In this document: in pieces, positions 9,247 to 19,025 of the stretch
Position numbering within the stretch: position 1 is the stretch's first letter
Layout of the letters: each line of letters begins with the position of its first letter
NCBI GenBank assembly: GCA_964408085.1
Contig: CAYOYB010000005.1
Coordinates: 62,001 to 126,000 of the forward strand
DNA: 64,000 bases
DNA from: CAJLIR01 sp964408085
Lineage (GTDB): Bacteria; Bacillota_I; Bacilli_A; RF39; UBA660
Direction of reading: 5' to 3'
Translations under genes and position numbers: made by a program
Notes under the pieces: model-generated
Databases searched by the model: none
What the model saw: only the letters and a program-made list of their open reading frames with translations
What the model was told of the DNA's origin: nothing

Positions 9247-9762
9247 TTATTTATTTCTTTTTACAAATATTATTCCTAATATTGAAGTAAGTACAACAAC
9301 CATGAGAGGAGCTACTTTAAAAAATACCCACTCAAATGAATGCCATAATGTTCCAATAACAGACCATTCTGGATCACTATAATCCCAAGATTGATATGGA
9401 CTACCCAATACTGCTAATAATATAAAAAGTAATATAATGAATACATCTATAATTATTAACAAGTTTACTATTCTTTTGCTTTTTTGCTTTTGTTTCATAG
9501 ATAATTGTTCATTAATAACTTCTAATTTTTCAGATATTATTTTCAAATCATTTTTTTCTTTTTCTGCTATACTTTCACCAAGAATTTCACTAACAGGTGT
9601 TTCAAAAATTTCTGATATAGTTATTAACATTTCAGCATCAGGAACTGACAATCCTGATTCCCATTTTGAAACTGTTTGTCTTACAACATTTAATTTAATA
9701 CTTAATTCTTCTTGTGAAAGTCCTTTATTTTTTCTTAATGTTTTTAAATTATCTTTTAACAT
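9247..9762 (-). CDS. membrane-anchored XRE-family regulator
   Basis: 171 residues. An N-terminal helix-turn-helix of the Cro/CI type (residues 1-60, with SQEELS and RQTVSKWESG) is followed by a linker and two membrane helices (about 100-122 and 145-165). Such proteins usually control neighbouring genes in response to a membrane signal. The start is ATG after GGAGAAAATGTAAT. With the protease-like gene upstream (9852-10538) it forms a cargo pair inserted between the PrgI-like gene and the remaining transfer genes. Confidence 0.8.
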   Translation of the reverse strand: MLKDNLKTLRKNKGLSQEELSIKLNVVRQTVSKWESGLSVPDAEMLITISEIFETPVSEILGESIAEKEKNDLKIISEKLEVINEQLSMKQKQKSKRIVNLLIIIDVFIILLFILLAVLGSPYQSWDYSDPEWSVIGTLWHSFEWVFFKVAPLMVVVLTSILGIIFVKRNK

Positions 9763-9851
9763 ATTACATTTTCTCCTTTCATCAAGTTAAGTGTATTATA
9801 AATGTTTCGTTGCTACAAGCAATGTGTTTTAACATTTCAACAAATTGTAAT

Positions 9852-10538
9852 TTATCTATACCAATAGGTATGATTCTCTGAATTTATTATAATTGCATTA
9901 TTAGGTACTTGCTTGCTTATATTATATATGTTATATAAGTCAGGTGTCCCACCAATTAATCCCATTATGCAGAATCCCAATAATATACTTGCTATCTTAA
10001 TATTTTTAGAAAAATAATAAATAAACAATATAAATGGAATTACTCCTAAAATAATAAATGGCATAATACTCATTGTGATAAAACTTATTTTTGATATTTC
10101 ATTTATTGAAGTTGCATAAGCATAAAATGGATTTAACACTATTCCTATATTTACAATAGATTCATTCGGATAAAACAATGCGTGTATAAATTCGTGTATT
10201 ATTACAAATAAAAAGCCTATCATTACACCTATTACAATTCCTTTTCTTAATTCTTTTTTATCTACAGTTAAATTTTTCTTTTTCTTAATTGCAATTATCG
10301 TTAATGCTATAATCAATATAATTGGGATTATAAATATATAACTTTTTGTAAGAAATTCGGATTGTGTAGAAGGTTCATCAATAGCAATAGCATTTTCTGG
10401 TAAATTCGCTTTTAAATCTGTATTTATATCTTCAACTGATATACCCTGCCATTTAATATTTAGGTTTATTATTCTGAATACAACAAATAAAATTACAAAT
10501 ATTGAAATAATTGCAATAAAAAGTCTTTTCTTATTCAT
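9852..10538 (-). CDS. DUF3267-type membrane zinc metalloprotease
   Basis: 228 residues with an N-terminal signal/anchor helix and four further membrane helices. HEFIH (about residues 116-120) is the HExxH zinc-binding motif and GGTPD near 196-200 supplies the probable third ligand, as in the DUF3267/putative zincin family. The target is unknown. It has its own ATG with a GGAGGATG ribosome site and a plausible promoter around 10570-10600. The adjacent XRE membrane regulator may control or be controlled by it. It is probably not part of the transfer channel. Confidence 0.75.
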   Translation of the reverse strand: MNKKRLFIAIISIFVILFVVFRIINLNIKWQGISVEDINTDLKANLPENAIAIDEPSTQSEFLTKSYIFIIPIILIIALTIIAIKKKKNLTVDKKELRKGIVIGVMIGFLFVIIHEFIHALFYPNESIVNIGIVLNPFYAYATSINEISKISFITMSIMPFIILGVIPFILFIYYFSKNIKIASILLGFCIMGLIGGTPDLYNIYNISKQVPNNAIIINSENHTYWYR

Positions 10539-10608
10539 ACAACATCCTCCCTACAACTTACTATTTGTCGATTGATTTTGATAAATTAATTATATCACAT
10601 AATTAGCT

Positions 10609-10881
10609 TTATTTAAACTTATACTCTTTCTGATTACAATGATATTTTAAAAATTTCTTAAAAATAACAAATACTGTACTACCATTAGGTAAAGGTAATA
10701 AAAGTAAAAAAGTCATTAAAGGAAATATACAAAACAAAAAAACTTTTATTTGAAACTTATTTGATAAATTTTGAAATAAAAAACCGATAGCAAAACTAAT
10801 AGCTATAACAATTATTTCAATTATACCAAAACCTTTAAATATTTCTTTTTTTACTTTAATATTTTTTGGGATTAAATACAT
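10609..10881 (-). CDS. PrgI/VirB3-like conjugation membrane protein
   Basis: 90 residues with two adjacent membrane helices (about 20-37 and 45-65) and short polar ends; in size and topology a PrgI/TcpE/VirB3-like partner of VirB4. ATG at 10881 overlaps the stop of the upstream VirB6-like gene by one base and has GAGG at seven bases. In most Firmicutes elements this gene directly precedes virB4; here a cargo pair and four small genes lie between. Confidence 0.75.
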   Translation of the reverse strand: MYLIPKNIKVKKEIFKGFGIIEIIVIAISFAIGFLFQNLSNKFQIKVFLFCIFPLMTFLLLLPLPNGSTVFVIFKKFLKYHCNQKEYKFK

Positions 10882-12242
10882 TATAATACCTCACTATCTT
10901 TATTATCAGTTTGTAATGTTGATTGATTCATATATTGATTTCTAATTGGATTATATCGCAAACTATGTGGATGAAGAAATGGATTTGAATTATCCATTTT
11001 CATTATATTACCATACTTACCTTTGCTATTTTGATTTATAAATTCATTTACTTTTTGTTGTGCTTTATAATAATTATGATTAGCAATAGATTCCTTTACT
11101 TGATCTACCTGATCACCTGTTAAATTTGTTCCTTTTCTTAATAAATTAGATATTTTACTTGCACCTCCTGAAACAAAATTTGCTCCTTTACCGATAACAT
11201 TCGCACCAACTGATAAAGCTCCCATTGTTCCTGCCTTTGCTAATCCTAAACCCTGAGTTGATGCTTGTCCAACTGCCATTAATGATTGAATATCGCCAAA
11301 AGCAGACATCATCCCTGATTGCTGACCTAACAAACTATTAATAATAGTAGGGGTACTGATAATAAATAATAAAGCACCAATAACTAAAAATATACCTACC
11401 ATTGTTCCGTTATCTTGAAAAGCACTATTAAACATATTAAGCATTAGCCCAATTGATATAAATTGTACGACCGTAACAAGAAATAAACCCATAGAACTTT
11501 TACACCATACTTCAAATGCTTTACTATCATTAGTTAAACTCGTACAACAAAATGGAGCTATAATTTTAAAAAGAGCTATTTCCATGACTCGTTTAGCCAT
11601 TTGAATTGCTACAAAGAAAAGTAAAAATATAGTAATAATAGATAAAACAATTAACATAAAAAAGTTAAGAGAATATTTATAACAATCACCAATACCTAAA
11701 ACACCACCCTCAGTAGAATTAATATCTACAGTTTTCCAATTACTAACTATATAATCAATATCATCTTCTTTAGTTTCATTATCATAAACCATTGCTCGTA
11801 CTATAGCTTTAGATATTCTTGATTCTGCATTTGTTCCTGTATTAAGACCTGATACTTTTATTACATCATCAGTTAAAATAGTAGAAATATTATGTCCAAA
11901 ATCAAAAAGTGGTGTTATTAAAAACATCATCACAATAGCAATAACAATACCACGATAAATTGTTAAAGGATTTCCCTTACCATCATTCTTTACAATAAAG
12001 TTCATAATCAACTCAATAATAACTTTTAATATGAGCCAACTACTAGCAACAATTATTGCACCACTAAATATCTTATTTACATATTCATTATTGAAAAATT
12101 GATATCGCCAAATTTTATCAATAATATTAAAAAAGCCATCCAAAAACCACATAATACCTTTAGCGATATTCCACATAACAGTACGATAAATATCAGTATA
12201 CCAATGTTGCTTAACTTGAGTGACAGTTAAAACTTGAATTAT
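10881..12242 (-). CDS. VirB6/TrbL-like polytopic conjugation protein; probable AUA start
   Basis: About 453 residues with at least seven membrane helices in the first 300 residues, then a Gly/Ala-rich stretch and a polar C-terminal tail. This is the architecture of TrbL/VirB6-like channel components of Gram-positive elements. An ATG at 12176 has no ribosome site. The open frame extends 22 codons up to an in-frame ATA at 12242, eight bases after the sequence GGGGG that follows the sortase stop. The ATG at 12246 is in another frame and closes after 11 codons. Confidence 0.8.
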   Translation of the reverse strand: MIQVLTVTQVKQHWYTDIYRTVMWNIAKGIMWFLDGFFNIIDKIWRYQFFNNEYVNKIFSGAIIVASSWLILKVIIELIMNFIVKNDGKGNPLTIYRGIVIAIVMMFLITPLFDFGHNISTILTDDVIKVSGLNTGTNAESRISKAIVRAMVYDNETKEDDIDYIVSNWKTVDINSTEGGVLGIGDCYKYSLNFFMLIVLSIITIFLLFFVAIQMAKRVMEIALFKIIAPFCCTSLTNDSKAFEVWCKSSMGLFLVTVVQFISIGLMLNMFNSAFQDNGTMVGIFLVIGALLFIISTPTIINSLLGQQSGMMSAFGDIQSLMAVGQASTQGLGLAKAGTMGALSVGANVIGKGANFVSGGASKISNLLRKGTNLTGDQVDQVKESIANHNYYKAQQKVNEFINQNSKGKYGNIMKMDNSNPFLHPHSLRYNPIRNQYMNQSTLQTDNKDSEVL

Positions 12243-12255
12243 CCATAAACACCCC

Positions 12256-12882
12256 CTAATATAAATTTGTACTAATTAATTCGCCAACTACAACAAGTTG
12301 TTTATCATTATCATTCTGACTACAAGTAGTCAGAGTTATAGTCGTTTTTTCATAATCTCGATGAATTTGAATGTCACCATCTTTTAATTCCAAATATGAA
12401 TCTACCACTTTATAGGTATACTTAAGATTATCATAATAGACATAAATTAAATCACCATTATTTAAATAACCCAAATCTCTAAAAAACGAAACATTACTAG
12501 ATCCTGAATGTCCTGCCAAAATAAAATTTCCATTTTCAATATTTGGCATTGTTGATTCATTTAAAATTTGTATATTTTTATCAACATTGTTATTTACATT
12601 ATCTTTGGAAAAAATTCCCTTTTTTAAGTTTATATTTGGTATTTCCAAAACAGCAATATACTTATTAACATACACATTGTCAACCTCTACTTCATCTTGA
12701 TTTTTATTATCAGACTTATAAACAATTGAAGAATCTTTAAAAAAGTTCGCTATTCGTTTATCATTTAATTTCTTTGTATTATAATTATTTATGTATTTTG
12801 AAATTAATAAAATTATACCTAAAATTATAAATAAAGAGCCAAGTATAATAACATGACTCTTATTTTTCTCTTTTTTTATCAT
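12256..12882 (-). CDS. sortase
   Basis: 208-residue membrane-anchored transpeptidase: one N-terminal helix (about 11-28) and a sortase barrel. The catalytic His is in LAGHSG (about 122-127) and Cys in TLTTCS (about 183-188). The basic residue normally two positions before the final strand appears as Lys-Gln (KQLVV) instead of Arg. It should attach the adhesin encoded directly upstream (23-nt overlap) to peptidoglycan or polymerise it. Its class is uncertain; B/D-like is possible. The ATG lacks a clear ribosome site, so translation probably depends on coupling. Confidence 0.85.
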   Translation of the reverse strand: MIKKEKNKSHVIILGSLFIILGIILLISKYINNYNTKKLNDKRIANFFKDSSIVYKSDNKNQDEVEVDNVYVNKYIAVLEIPNINLKKGIFSKDNVNNNVDKNIQILNESTMPNIENGNFILAGHSGSSNVSFFRDLGYLNNGDLIYVYYDNLKYTYKVVDSYLELKDGDIQIHRDYEKTTITLTTCSQNDNDKQLVVVGELISTNLY

Positions 12883-15607
12883 AAATTATATAACTAACTC
12901 CTGCAATAATTAAAATCAAACCAATTATATCTAAAGTCTTACAATCATTAAGTTTTGTATTAGGAACTTCTATTGTTTCAGTTTCATTAACTAGCGTATA
13001 TTGAATATACTCACCATCTTTATTGATATCAAAGTATACCTTTTCATCATTAAGGATATAGCCATCAATATTTTTAATCTCTTGAAAATAATATGAGCCA
13101 TACTCTAGTTCAACCTCTATGTCACCATTTTCATCGGTTATATAAGAATTTAGTAAATTATCATCTAAATCAAAAATTCCAATTTCTACACCTGCTAATG
13201 AATTGTTATTCTCATCAACTTTATGAATTTTCATAATAGACTTTATCTTTTCATTTGTCATATTAGCCTTAACTATTTCGCCATTATCTTTAATTTCGAA
13301 AGATACAATTTCATCACTTAATTTGTATCCTGTTGCAGAATCAGTTTCAATAATTGTAAATTTTCCAATGAATAAATCAGTAATAATAATTTTACCATCG
13401 GAATCAGTAATGCCTGTAAAAATCAATTCGGAATTTCCATCATCTTTTATATGGAAAATTTGCACTTTAGTATCAGGAATACCTTTGCCTGTAGCAACAT
13501 CAGTTTTTGTAAATTCAAGTTTAGATTTTTTTAAGATATTTAAGGCACTATAATTATGATAAACAATAGGCGTCTTATTATCCTTTTCAGTTAATGTAAA
13601 TTCGTATTTGTTATTATCTAATAAATGAGAATCATCAGTCTTTACTTCAATTAAATAATATGAGCCAAGATATAACTCTTTGCTAATAGCATACCCATCT
13701 TTATTAGTGGTAATAGTATCTACTAATTGACCTTTTTCATAATACAATGTATTACCATCTGCTGAATATATATCTTCATTGGCATAAATCTCAAAAACTA
13801 CATTTTCAAGAGGTTTTTGTTCATATGTGAAATTGCCATTTTCAATAACAACATCCTCACCATTTTTATTAACCTCAATTTGTCCTTTAATCACTTGATT
13901 ATCAAAATATACAGTTACAAATGCTCCATATGTCGTATAATTGTAATATGTATCTTCGCCTATTGAAAATTCTAAACCATCAGTATTTATTAGATAATTA
14001 TGTGGACTAGCAATTTCAATTAACCTATAATTTCCTGATTCCAATTTTAAATAAGTTGTCATTACTCCATCGGAATCAGTTTTGAAAGTATCATATACTT
14101 TTCCTGACACAAATTGTGATACATATTGATTTGTATCAATATTTAAAATTTTAAAAGTTGTATCTGCAATAGCAATTGTATTACCTGTTTCACTATCAAT
14201 TTTTACAACTTTAAGATAAGCTGATAATTTATTATTCAAAATGTTATAATATTGTTCTTTTTCACTATCATCATTGACTGTAATATAAAAATCATATATT
14301 TTTTCAAAACCTATATGAGTATTTACTTGATGAAACCTCCAAACACCATATGGAATATCAAGTGATGCATATCCATTTTTGTCAGTTACAATAGTAGCAT
14401 AAAGCGTATTATTTTGATTATAAATTTCAAATGTAATATTTGCTTCAGCATTTAAAAATGTTGTATTACCATCGACATAGTCGTATTGCTTTAGAATACT
14501 AATATAGTTTTTTATAACATTTTCTTTTAAAACCACTTCAACTACATTTGTACTATTGATAATAGCAGTATAAGTTTTTGGATCAAGTTCATATCCCTGT
14601 GGAGCTGATAGTTCTCTTATTTTATAAGTTCCATAGGGTAATTCTTTAGATGTAACTGTACAATCATTACCAATTGTTAATGTATCGACTAAATTATTAT
14701 TAGAATCATAAACTCCATATCTCGCACCAACTAAAGTATATTGACTATTAAGACCTGTAATGCAACCTTTTGTATCATTATCTATTTTTTTTATTTTAAT
14801 TTTTCCACCTACAACATTTAGATTAAGTGTTGTTCCTAATGGATCGCTAGACCTAAAAAATGCTAATTTTTGAGAATATCCATCATCAGCAACATAAAAA
14901 AATGTTGTTGCAGAATCATAATTTTTCTTTGCAAATTTAACAGATGTTTGTCCAACACTTTTTGCAGTAACATAAACTTTATTATTTTCTATTCTAACAT
15001 CATTCCCATTTGAGTTATAAACTTCGAATTCATTTACTCTATAATTATTATCTTCAATAACAAGTTCTTGATTTAATATTGCATTAAATGTTTGACCTTC
15101 AAAACTTGGTTTTACACCATGATTATTAACTAAAGCCATTATTTGCTCTCTTTCATAGCTTACATCAATATAATCACCCCATCCATAGTTCTCTGTCCAG
15201 AAAGTTACATCATACCCTGTTATTGCTTCCCAAATTAAAGCTTGAGTTGCCATTCTGTAGTGTTGAGTTTGATGACCAGGGTAGTCGTACCCATAATGTC
15301 CAATCAATTCTATTCTCCTATTGATTTCTAGAGGTAAAGGAGAATTTACAAAACCCTCTTCCCCATGATAGAATCTACCATCTAATCTGACGCCTTGTTC
15401 TATACAATACACAGTTTTTCCATCCATTGTATAATACGCATAAGGATCTGCCGAAAAATAACCATCGCTACCCGTCATGGTATAAAAAACTCCATCCTGA
15501 GTATCTACTTTTAAATATTCATCTGTTCTAGCATAAACTTTGTCTATAAATAAAACACTTCCAATTAACGAAGTAATTGAAAGTAAAAATATTTTAATTT
15601 TATTCAA
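12860..15607 (-). CDS. thioester-domain surface adhesin with SpaA/Cna-B repeats
   Basis: About 915 residues. A signal peptide is followed by an N-terminal thioester domain: Cys in VYCIEQG and Gln in ATQALIWE, the pair that forms a covalent-binding internal thioester in Gram-positive adhesins. About seven SpaA/Cna-B-like beta domains follow, each with the 'G.Y.L.E' pattern (for example GTYKIREL, GSYYLIEV, GSYYFQEI), probably carrying isopeptide bonds. The C terminus has a sorting signal: VPNTK, hydrophobic helix, KKREK. The start is probably TTG at 15607, five bases after AAGGG; a TTG at 15625 is an alternative. It likely promotes mating-pair or host-surface adhesion. Confidence 0.87.
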   Translation of the reverse strand: MNKIKIFLLSITSLIGSVLFIDKVYARTDEYLKVDTQDGVFYTMTGSDGYFSADPYAYYTMDGKTVYCIEQGVRLDGRFYHGEEGFVNSPLPLEINRRIELIGHYGYDYPGHQTQHYRMATQALIWEAITGYDVTFWTENYGWGDYIDVSYEREQIMALVNNHGVKPSFEGQTFNAILNQELVIEDNNYRVNEFEVYNSNGNDVRIENNKVYVTAKSVGQTSVKFAKKNYDSATTFFYVADDGYSQKLAFFRSSDPLGTTLNLNVVGGKIKIKKIDNDTKGCITGLNSQYTLVGARYGVYDSNNNLVDTLTIGNDCTVTSKELPYGTYKIRELSAPQGYELDPKTYTAIINSTNVVEVVLKENVIKNYISILKQYDYVDGNTTFLNAEANITFEIYNQNNTLYATIVTDKNGYASLDIPYGVWRFHQVNTHIGFEKIYDFYITVNDDSEKEQYYNILNNKLSAYLKVVKIDSETGNTIAIADTTFKILNIDTNQYVSQFVSGKVYDTFKTDSDGVMTTYLKLESGNYRLIEIASPHNYLINTDGLEFSIGEDTYYNYTTYGAFVTVYFDNQVIKGQIEVNKNGEDVVIENGNFTYEQKPLENVVFEIYANEDIYSADGNTLYYEKGQLVDTITTNKDGYAISKELYLGSYYLIEVKTDDSHLLDNNKYEFTLTEKDNKTPIVYHNYSALNILKKSKLEFTKTDVATGKGIPDTKVQIFHIKDDGNSELIFTGITDSDGKIIITDLFIGKFTIIETDSATGYKLSDEIVSFEIKDNGEIVKANMTNEKIKSIMKIHKVDENNNSLAGVEIGIFDLDDNLLNSYITDENGDIEVELEYGSYYFQEIKNIDGYILNDEKVYFDINKDGEYIQYTLVNETETIEVPNTKLNDCKTLDIIGLILIIAGVSYIIYDKKREK

Positions 15608-15626
15608 TATTTCCCTTCTTTCCAAA

Positions 15627-15657
15627 AAAAAATAATCAAATTTTGTAAAATTGATTA
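15627..15657 (-). repeat. terminator repeat, copy A
   Basis: The 31 bp are identical to 18263-18293. The sequence is a hairpin (TAATCAA/TTGATTA) with a T-run on the minus strand and acts as terminator after the ABC transporter gene. The two copies flank that gene. Confidence 0.75.
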
Positions 15658-15684
15658 TTTATATATTTATTTACTTTGATATAC

Positions 15685-18189
15685 TTATTTATTCAAAATA
15701 GCATCTATCGGTTTGATATTTGTAATTCTACTAATAGAAATAATTGTAATAACTAATGCTATAACTATTGTATAGATAAGCATAATAATTGGAACTAATG
15801 GATGTGTTACAATACCATTTAATGTATAATACATATTTCCAAATAGAGAATTATTTAATATTCCACATAAAGTATACCAACCAATAATGGATAAAATCCA
15901 AGATATTAATCCTATAATTAATGATTCATAAACGAATATTTTTATAACATCTTTACTTGTCGCTCCCAAAGCTCTTAAAATACCAATTTCTTTTTTGCAA
16001 TATGAAATAGATACTGATATAAAATTGGAAAATAACAATAGCGTAAATAATGTAAATACTAAGCTTATAATTAAAATATAAATTGATAATCCTTTATATG
16101 TACCCATAACATTAGATAGATCAGCCTGATTGTTAATATCAACCGTATAATTATAATAAGTACCATATTCGATATCGCTACCCTCAAAGAAATCCCTAAA
16201 AACTAATTTATTTAGTGATTTAGTTAAATTTTTGGTATTATTATCAAATATTTTTACTGATCCCATATTCTTTAGTACTGGCTCATATTCCTCTATATAT
16301 TGATAACTAATATAATTGTTACCATCTAATGATATACCTATAATGTTAATATCTGAATCTTTATCTTCTAAACTACTATCTACATATATAGATAAATATA
16401 ATTTTAAGGAATTAGGACTTTCTTTTAAATAAATACTAACAAATTCTTTTAGTAATTCTTCATATATTCCACCACTATGTGTTTCTAGGTATTTATTAAG
16501 TTTTGAATCAAAATTGCTTTCAAATGTTTTTAATCCATCAATGGAAAGTATCACTTCATTTTTTTTAAGTGAAGATATATAACTAATACCTGAACTAGTT
16601 ATAACACTTATTTCATTATTCAATGCATTAATATTATTTGATAAATAATGCTGATTTTCATTTTTACCATTATCTATAATGGCTACATGATTTAAAAGTG
16701 AATTTTTATTTATTCTTAAAGTAGCTGTTTCAGTAAAGCCATTTACATAAATTTTATAAGCATTACTTACATAACGATTATAAAAATAACTCTCTAATTT
16801 ATCTGATTCAAAATTTCCTGTTTCTTTAGCTTTTGTAAATAAACTATCATTATCATTAATAATACCTGTAATTATTACCTTATTTTCACCCAATTTAATC
16901 TCTTGTTTTGAATTAATTAGCTCATCATAACTTTTTGGAAAATATAAAGTATTATCAGTCGTCATAATTCCAAATTTTATTATATAATCAGCAAAATATT
17001 TATGAATAACGATTTCGTTATCTTTTGTGGGTTCATTCCCTATAATTTCACCTAAAATTCTAGAATCATTTATCTCGACAAAATCAAGATAATAAGGTTC
17101 AAATTTATAATATTTATTATTTATAGTATTTTCACCAAACTCAAAAGCCAAACGATTTCCATCATCATATAGAGTATAAACAGGATTAACCGTAGCATTG
17201 GTTAGTTTTTCAATATCATTAATATCAATTTCATTAAGTTTAAAATTGGAAATACTTCCCATGTATCCAAAATCTGAATTTCGTACATCATAAATATAAT
17301 TATTATTATCCTTCATTGTGTTTACAACTAACATTGTTTTATCAAAGAAAGCACAGTTAACAGTAATCCCCATAAAGATTAATGAAATGGCTGTTAATAA
17401 AATTGTCATAAATAATTTAAATGGTTTTGTTTTAAAACTATTAATTGCCATTTTTAAAGCATAAGATAATGGTAATTTAGATTTTTTTAATTCGATATTT
17501 TCAAATTCATCAGTAACTAATTGTTCTGAATCAGAAACTATATTACCATCTTCAATTTCAACGATTCTATCAGCATACTTTTTAGCTGATTCATCATCAT
17601 GGGATACGACAATCACCAATTTTTCTTTACTAATCTCTTTTAAAATTGAAAAAATTTGTTCGCTAGAATTTTTATCTAAATTGCCAGTTGGCTCATCAGC
17701 CAATATAACTTTAGGATTTTTTATTAAAGCCCTAGCAATAGCAACCCTTTGTTTTTGTCCACCTGATAACTCATTTATTTTACGATTTCCTAATCCTTTT
17801 AAACCCAATTTTTCTAAAAGACTATCAATTATATCCATTGATGTAGACTTATTTTGCAATTTTAAAGACAGTTCAATATTTTCATAAACATTATATTGTT
17901 CTAAAATATTAAACTCCTGAAAAATAAAACCAATATAAGTATTCCGATAAGAATCAAAATTATTTTTAGTAAATTTAGAAATATCATTACCATTTATTAA
18001 TAATTCGCCACTATCAATACAATCTAAACCACCAATAAGATTAAGTAATGTTGATTTACCGCTACCACTTTTACCTACAATAAATAAAAGTCCTTTATTA
18101 TTTATTTTCAAATTAATGTCATTTAAAGCAACTGTATCAATGCTCTTCTTTGATTTGTAGATCTTTTTAACATTCTTTAATTCAATCAT
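15685..18189 (-). CDS. fused ABC transporter ATPase-permease (MacB/FtsX type)
   Basis: 834 residues. Residues 1-220 are the ATPase: Walker A GKSGSGKST (about 38-46), Q-loop FQEFN, signature LSGGQKQR, Walker B VILADEPTGN, and the H-loop SHDD. A first membrane helix near 255-280 precedes a large external domain (about 290-700). Three C-terminal helices with the FtsX-like 'ILRALGA' motif complete a fused half-transporter that probably dimerises. MacB-like family members export peptides, toxins or lipids. It is cargo of the element. ATG follows GGGGAG. It is flanked by two identical terminators. Confidence 0.88.
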   Translation of the reverse strand: MIELKNVKKIYKSKKSIDTVALNDINLKINNKGLLFIVGKSGSGKSTLLNLIGGLDCIDSGELLINGNDISKFTKNNFDSYRNTYIGFIFQEFNILEQYNVYENIELSLKLQNKSTSMDIIDSLLEKLGLKGLGNRKINELSGGQKQRVAIARALIKNPKVILADEPTGNLDKNSSEQIFSILKEISKEKLVIVVSHDDESAKKYADRIVEIEDGNIVSDSEQLVTDEFENIELKKSKLPLSYALKMAINSFKTKPFKLFMTILLTAISLIFMGITVNCAFFDKTMLVVNTMKDNNNYIYDVRNSDFGYMGSISNFKLNEIDINDIEKLTNATVNPVYTLYDDGNRLAFEFGENTINNKYYKFEPYYLDFVEINDSRILGEIIGNEPTKDNEIVIHKYFADYIIKFGIMTTDNTLYFPKSYDELINSKQEIKLGENKVIITGIINDNDSLFTKAKETGNFESDKLESYFYNRYVSNAYKIYVNGFTETATLRINKNSLLNHVAIIDNGKNENQHYLSNNINALNNEISVITSSGISYISSLKKNEVILSIDGLKTFESNFDSKLNKYLETHSGGIYEELLKEFVSIYLKESPNSLKLYLSIYVDSSLEDKDSDINIIGISLDGNNYISYQYIEEYEPVLKNMGSVKIFDNNTKNLTKSLNKLVFRDFFEGSDIEYGTYYNYTVDINNQADLSNVMGTYKGLSIYILIISLVFTLFTLLLFSNFISVSISYCKKEIGILRALGATSKDVIKIFVYESLIIGLISWILSIIGWYTLCGILNNSLFGNMYYTLNGIVTHPLVPIIMLIYTIVIALVITIISISRITNIKPIDAILNK

Positions 18190-18262
18190 AAATATACTCC
18201 CCTTATACTAATAATAGTTTAGCATAATTTTTATAAAAAATATATAAACCAATTGTAGAATT

Positions 18263-18293
18263 AAAAAATAATCAAATTTTGTAAAATTGATTA
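18263..18293 (-). repeat. terminator repeat, copy B
   Basis: Identical 31 bp to copy A (15627-15657). Here it overlaps the stop codon of the gene ending at 18291 and terminates that transcript. Confidence 0.75.
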
Positions 18294-18956
18294 CTTATAC
18301 TTATCACAATTACCTGATAAACAATTTATATCTGTTCTATACCCTAAAAGTTTTCCATTTTCTGCAACTGAAAAGCAATAAACATTAATAATATCTGTTG
18401 TATCTTTAAATGCAATTTCTAATGCTGCAGCATTACAAGCTTCAACAGTAGGATATATATCATCATTTGGATTATTATCAACTACCTCATCATTCAAATC
18501 GATAGGTACTTTTATAGTTTGATTATTAGAGTCATTCGATGAATTATCGCTAGAATTACCTACTGAATTATTATTAGGATTAGCATTTTGATTATTATTA
18601 TCTTGACTATAATTATTTTGTCCATCATTCTCAATAGAGTTATTATGTTGATTATTTATATGCACATAATTATTATCTTGTTGTTCAGTTGTAGGAGTAT
18701 TAGTATCAGATCCAGTACTATTATTTTCTTTTTCTAATTTTTTAGAAATTATCTGTTCCTTTTTTCCTTTATCATCTTTTAATATATCAGTATTGTCCTC
18801 ATTAATACTATCATCTATATTTTTAGTTAATGAGTCATCAGTTTTCTTATTATTATCACTTATTTCTTTTTTATCATGGAAAACCGAAAAATATAATGTT
18901 ATACCAGCTACACTACAAACTAATAATGATAAAATTATAATTGATTTATTTTTCAT
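18291..18956 (-). CDS. secreted or anchored Asn/Asp-rich protein with C-terminal Cys domain
   Basis: 221 residues: an N-terminal signal/anchor helix (about 6-24), a long disordered Asn/Asp/Ser-rich linker (about 30-150), and a short C-terminal domain with four Cys (EACNAAA, VYCFSV, INCLSGNC) that could form two disulfides. It is a surface protein of the conjugative element, role unknown. I chose the ATG at 18956, with GAGAGG ahead, over the ATG five codons upstream. A terminator overlaps its stop. Confidence 0.65.
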   Translation of the reverse strand: MKNKSIIILSLLVCSVAGITLYFSVFHDKKEISDNNKKTDDSLTKNIDDSINEDNTDILKDDKGKKEQIISKKLEKENNSTGSDTNTPTTEQQDNNYVHINNQHNNSIENDGQNNYSQDNNNQNANPNNNSVGNSSDNSSNDSNNQTIKVPIDLNDEVVDNNPNDDIYPTVEACNAAALEIAFKDTTDIINVYCFSVAENGKLLGYRTDINCLSGNCDKYK

Positions 18957-19025
18957 ATAAACACCTCTCATTTGCTATATAATAACTCTATTTTAATTAA
19001 ATTGCAAATCTAATTGCTTATATTA

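Noticed and set aside
12242..12250. ATG at 12246 as start of the VirB6-like gene
   Set aside because: It lies in another frame and meets a stop after 11 codons.
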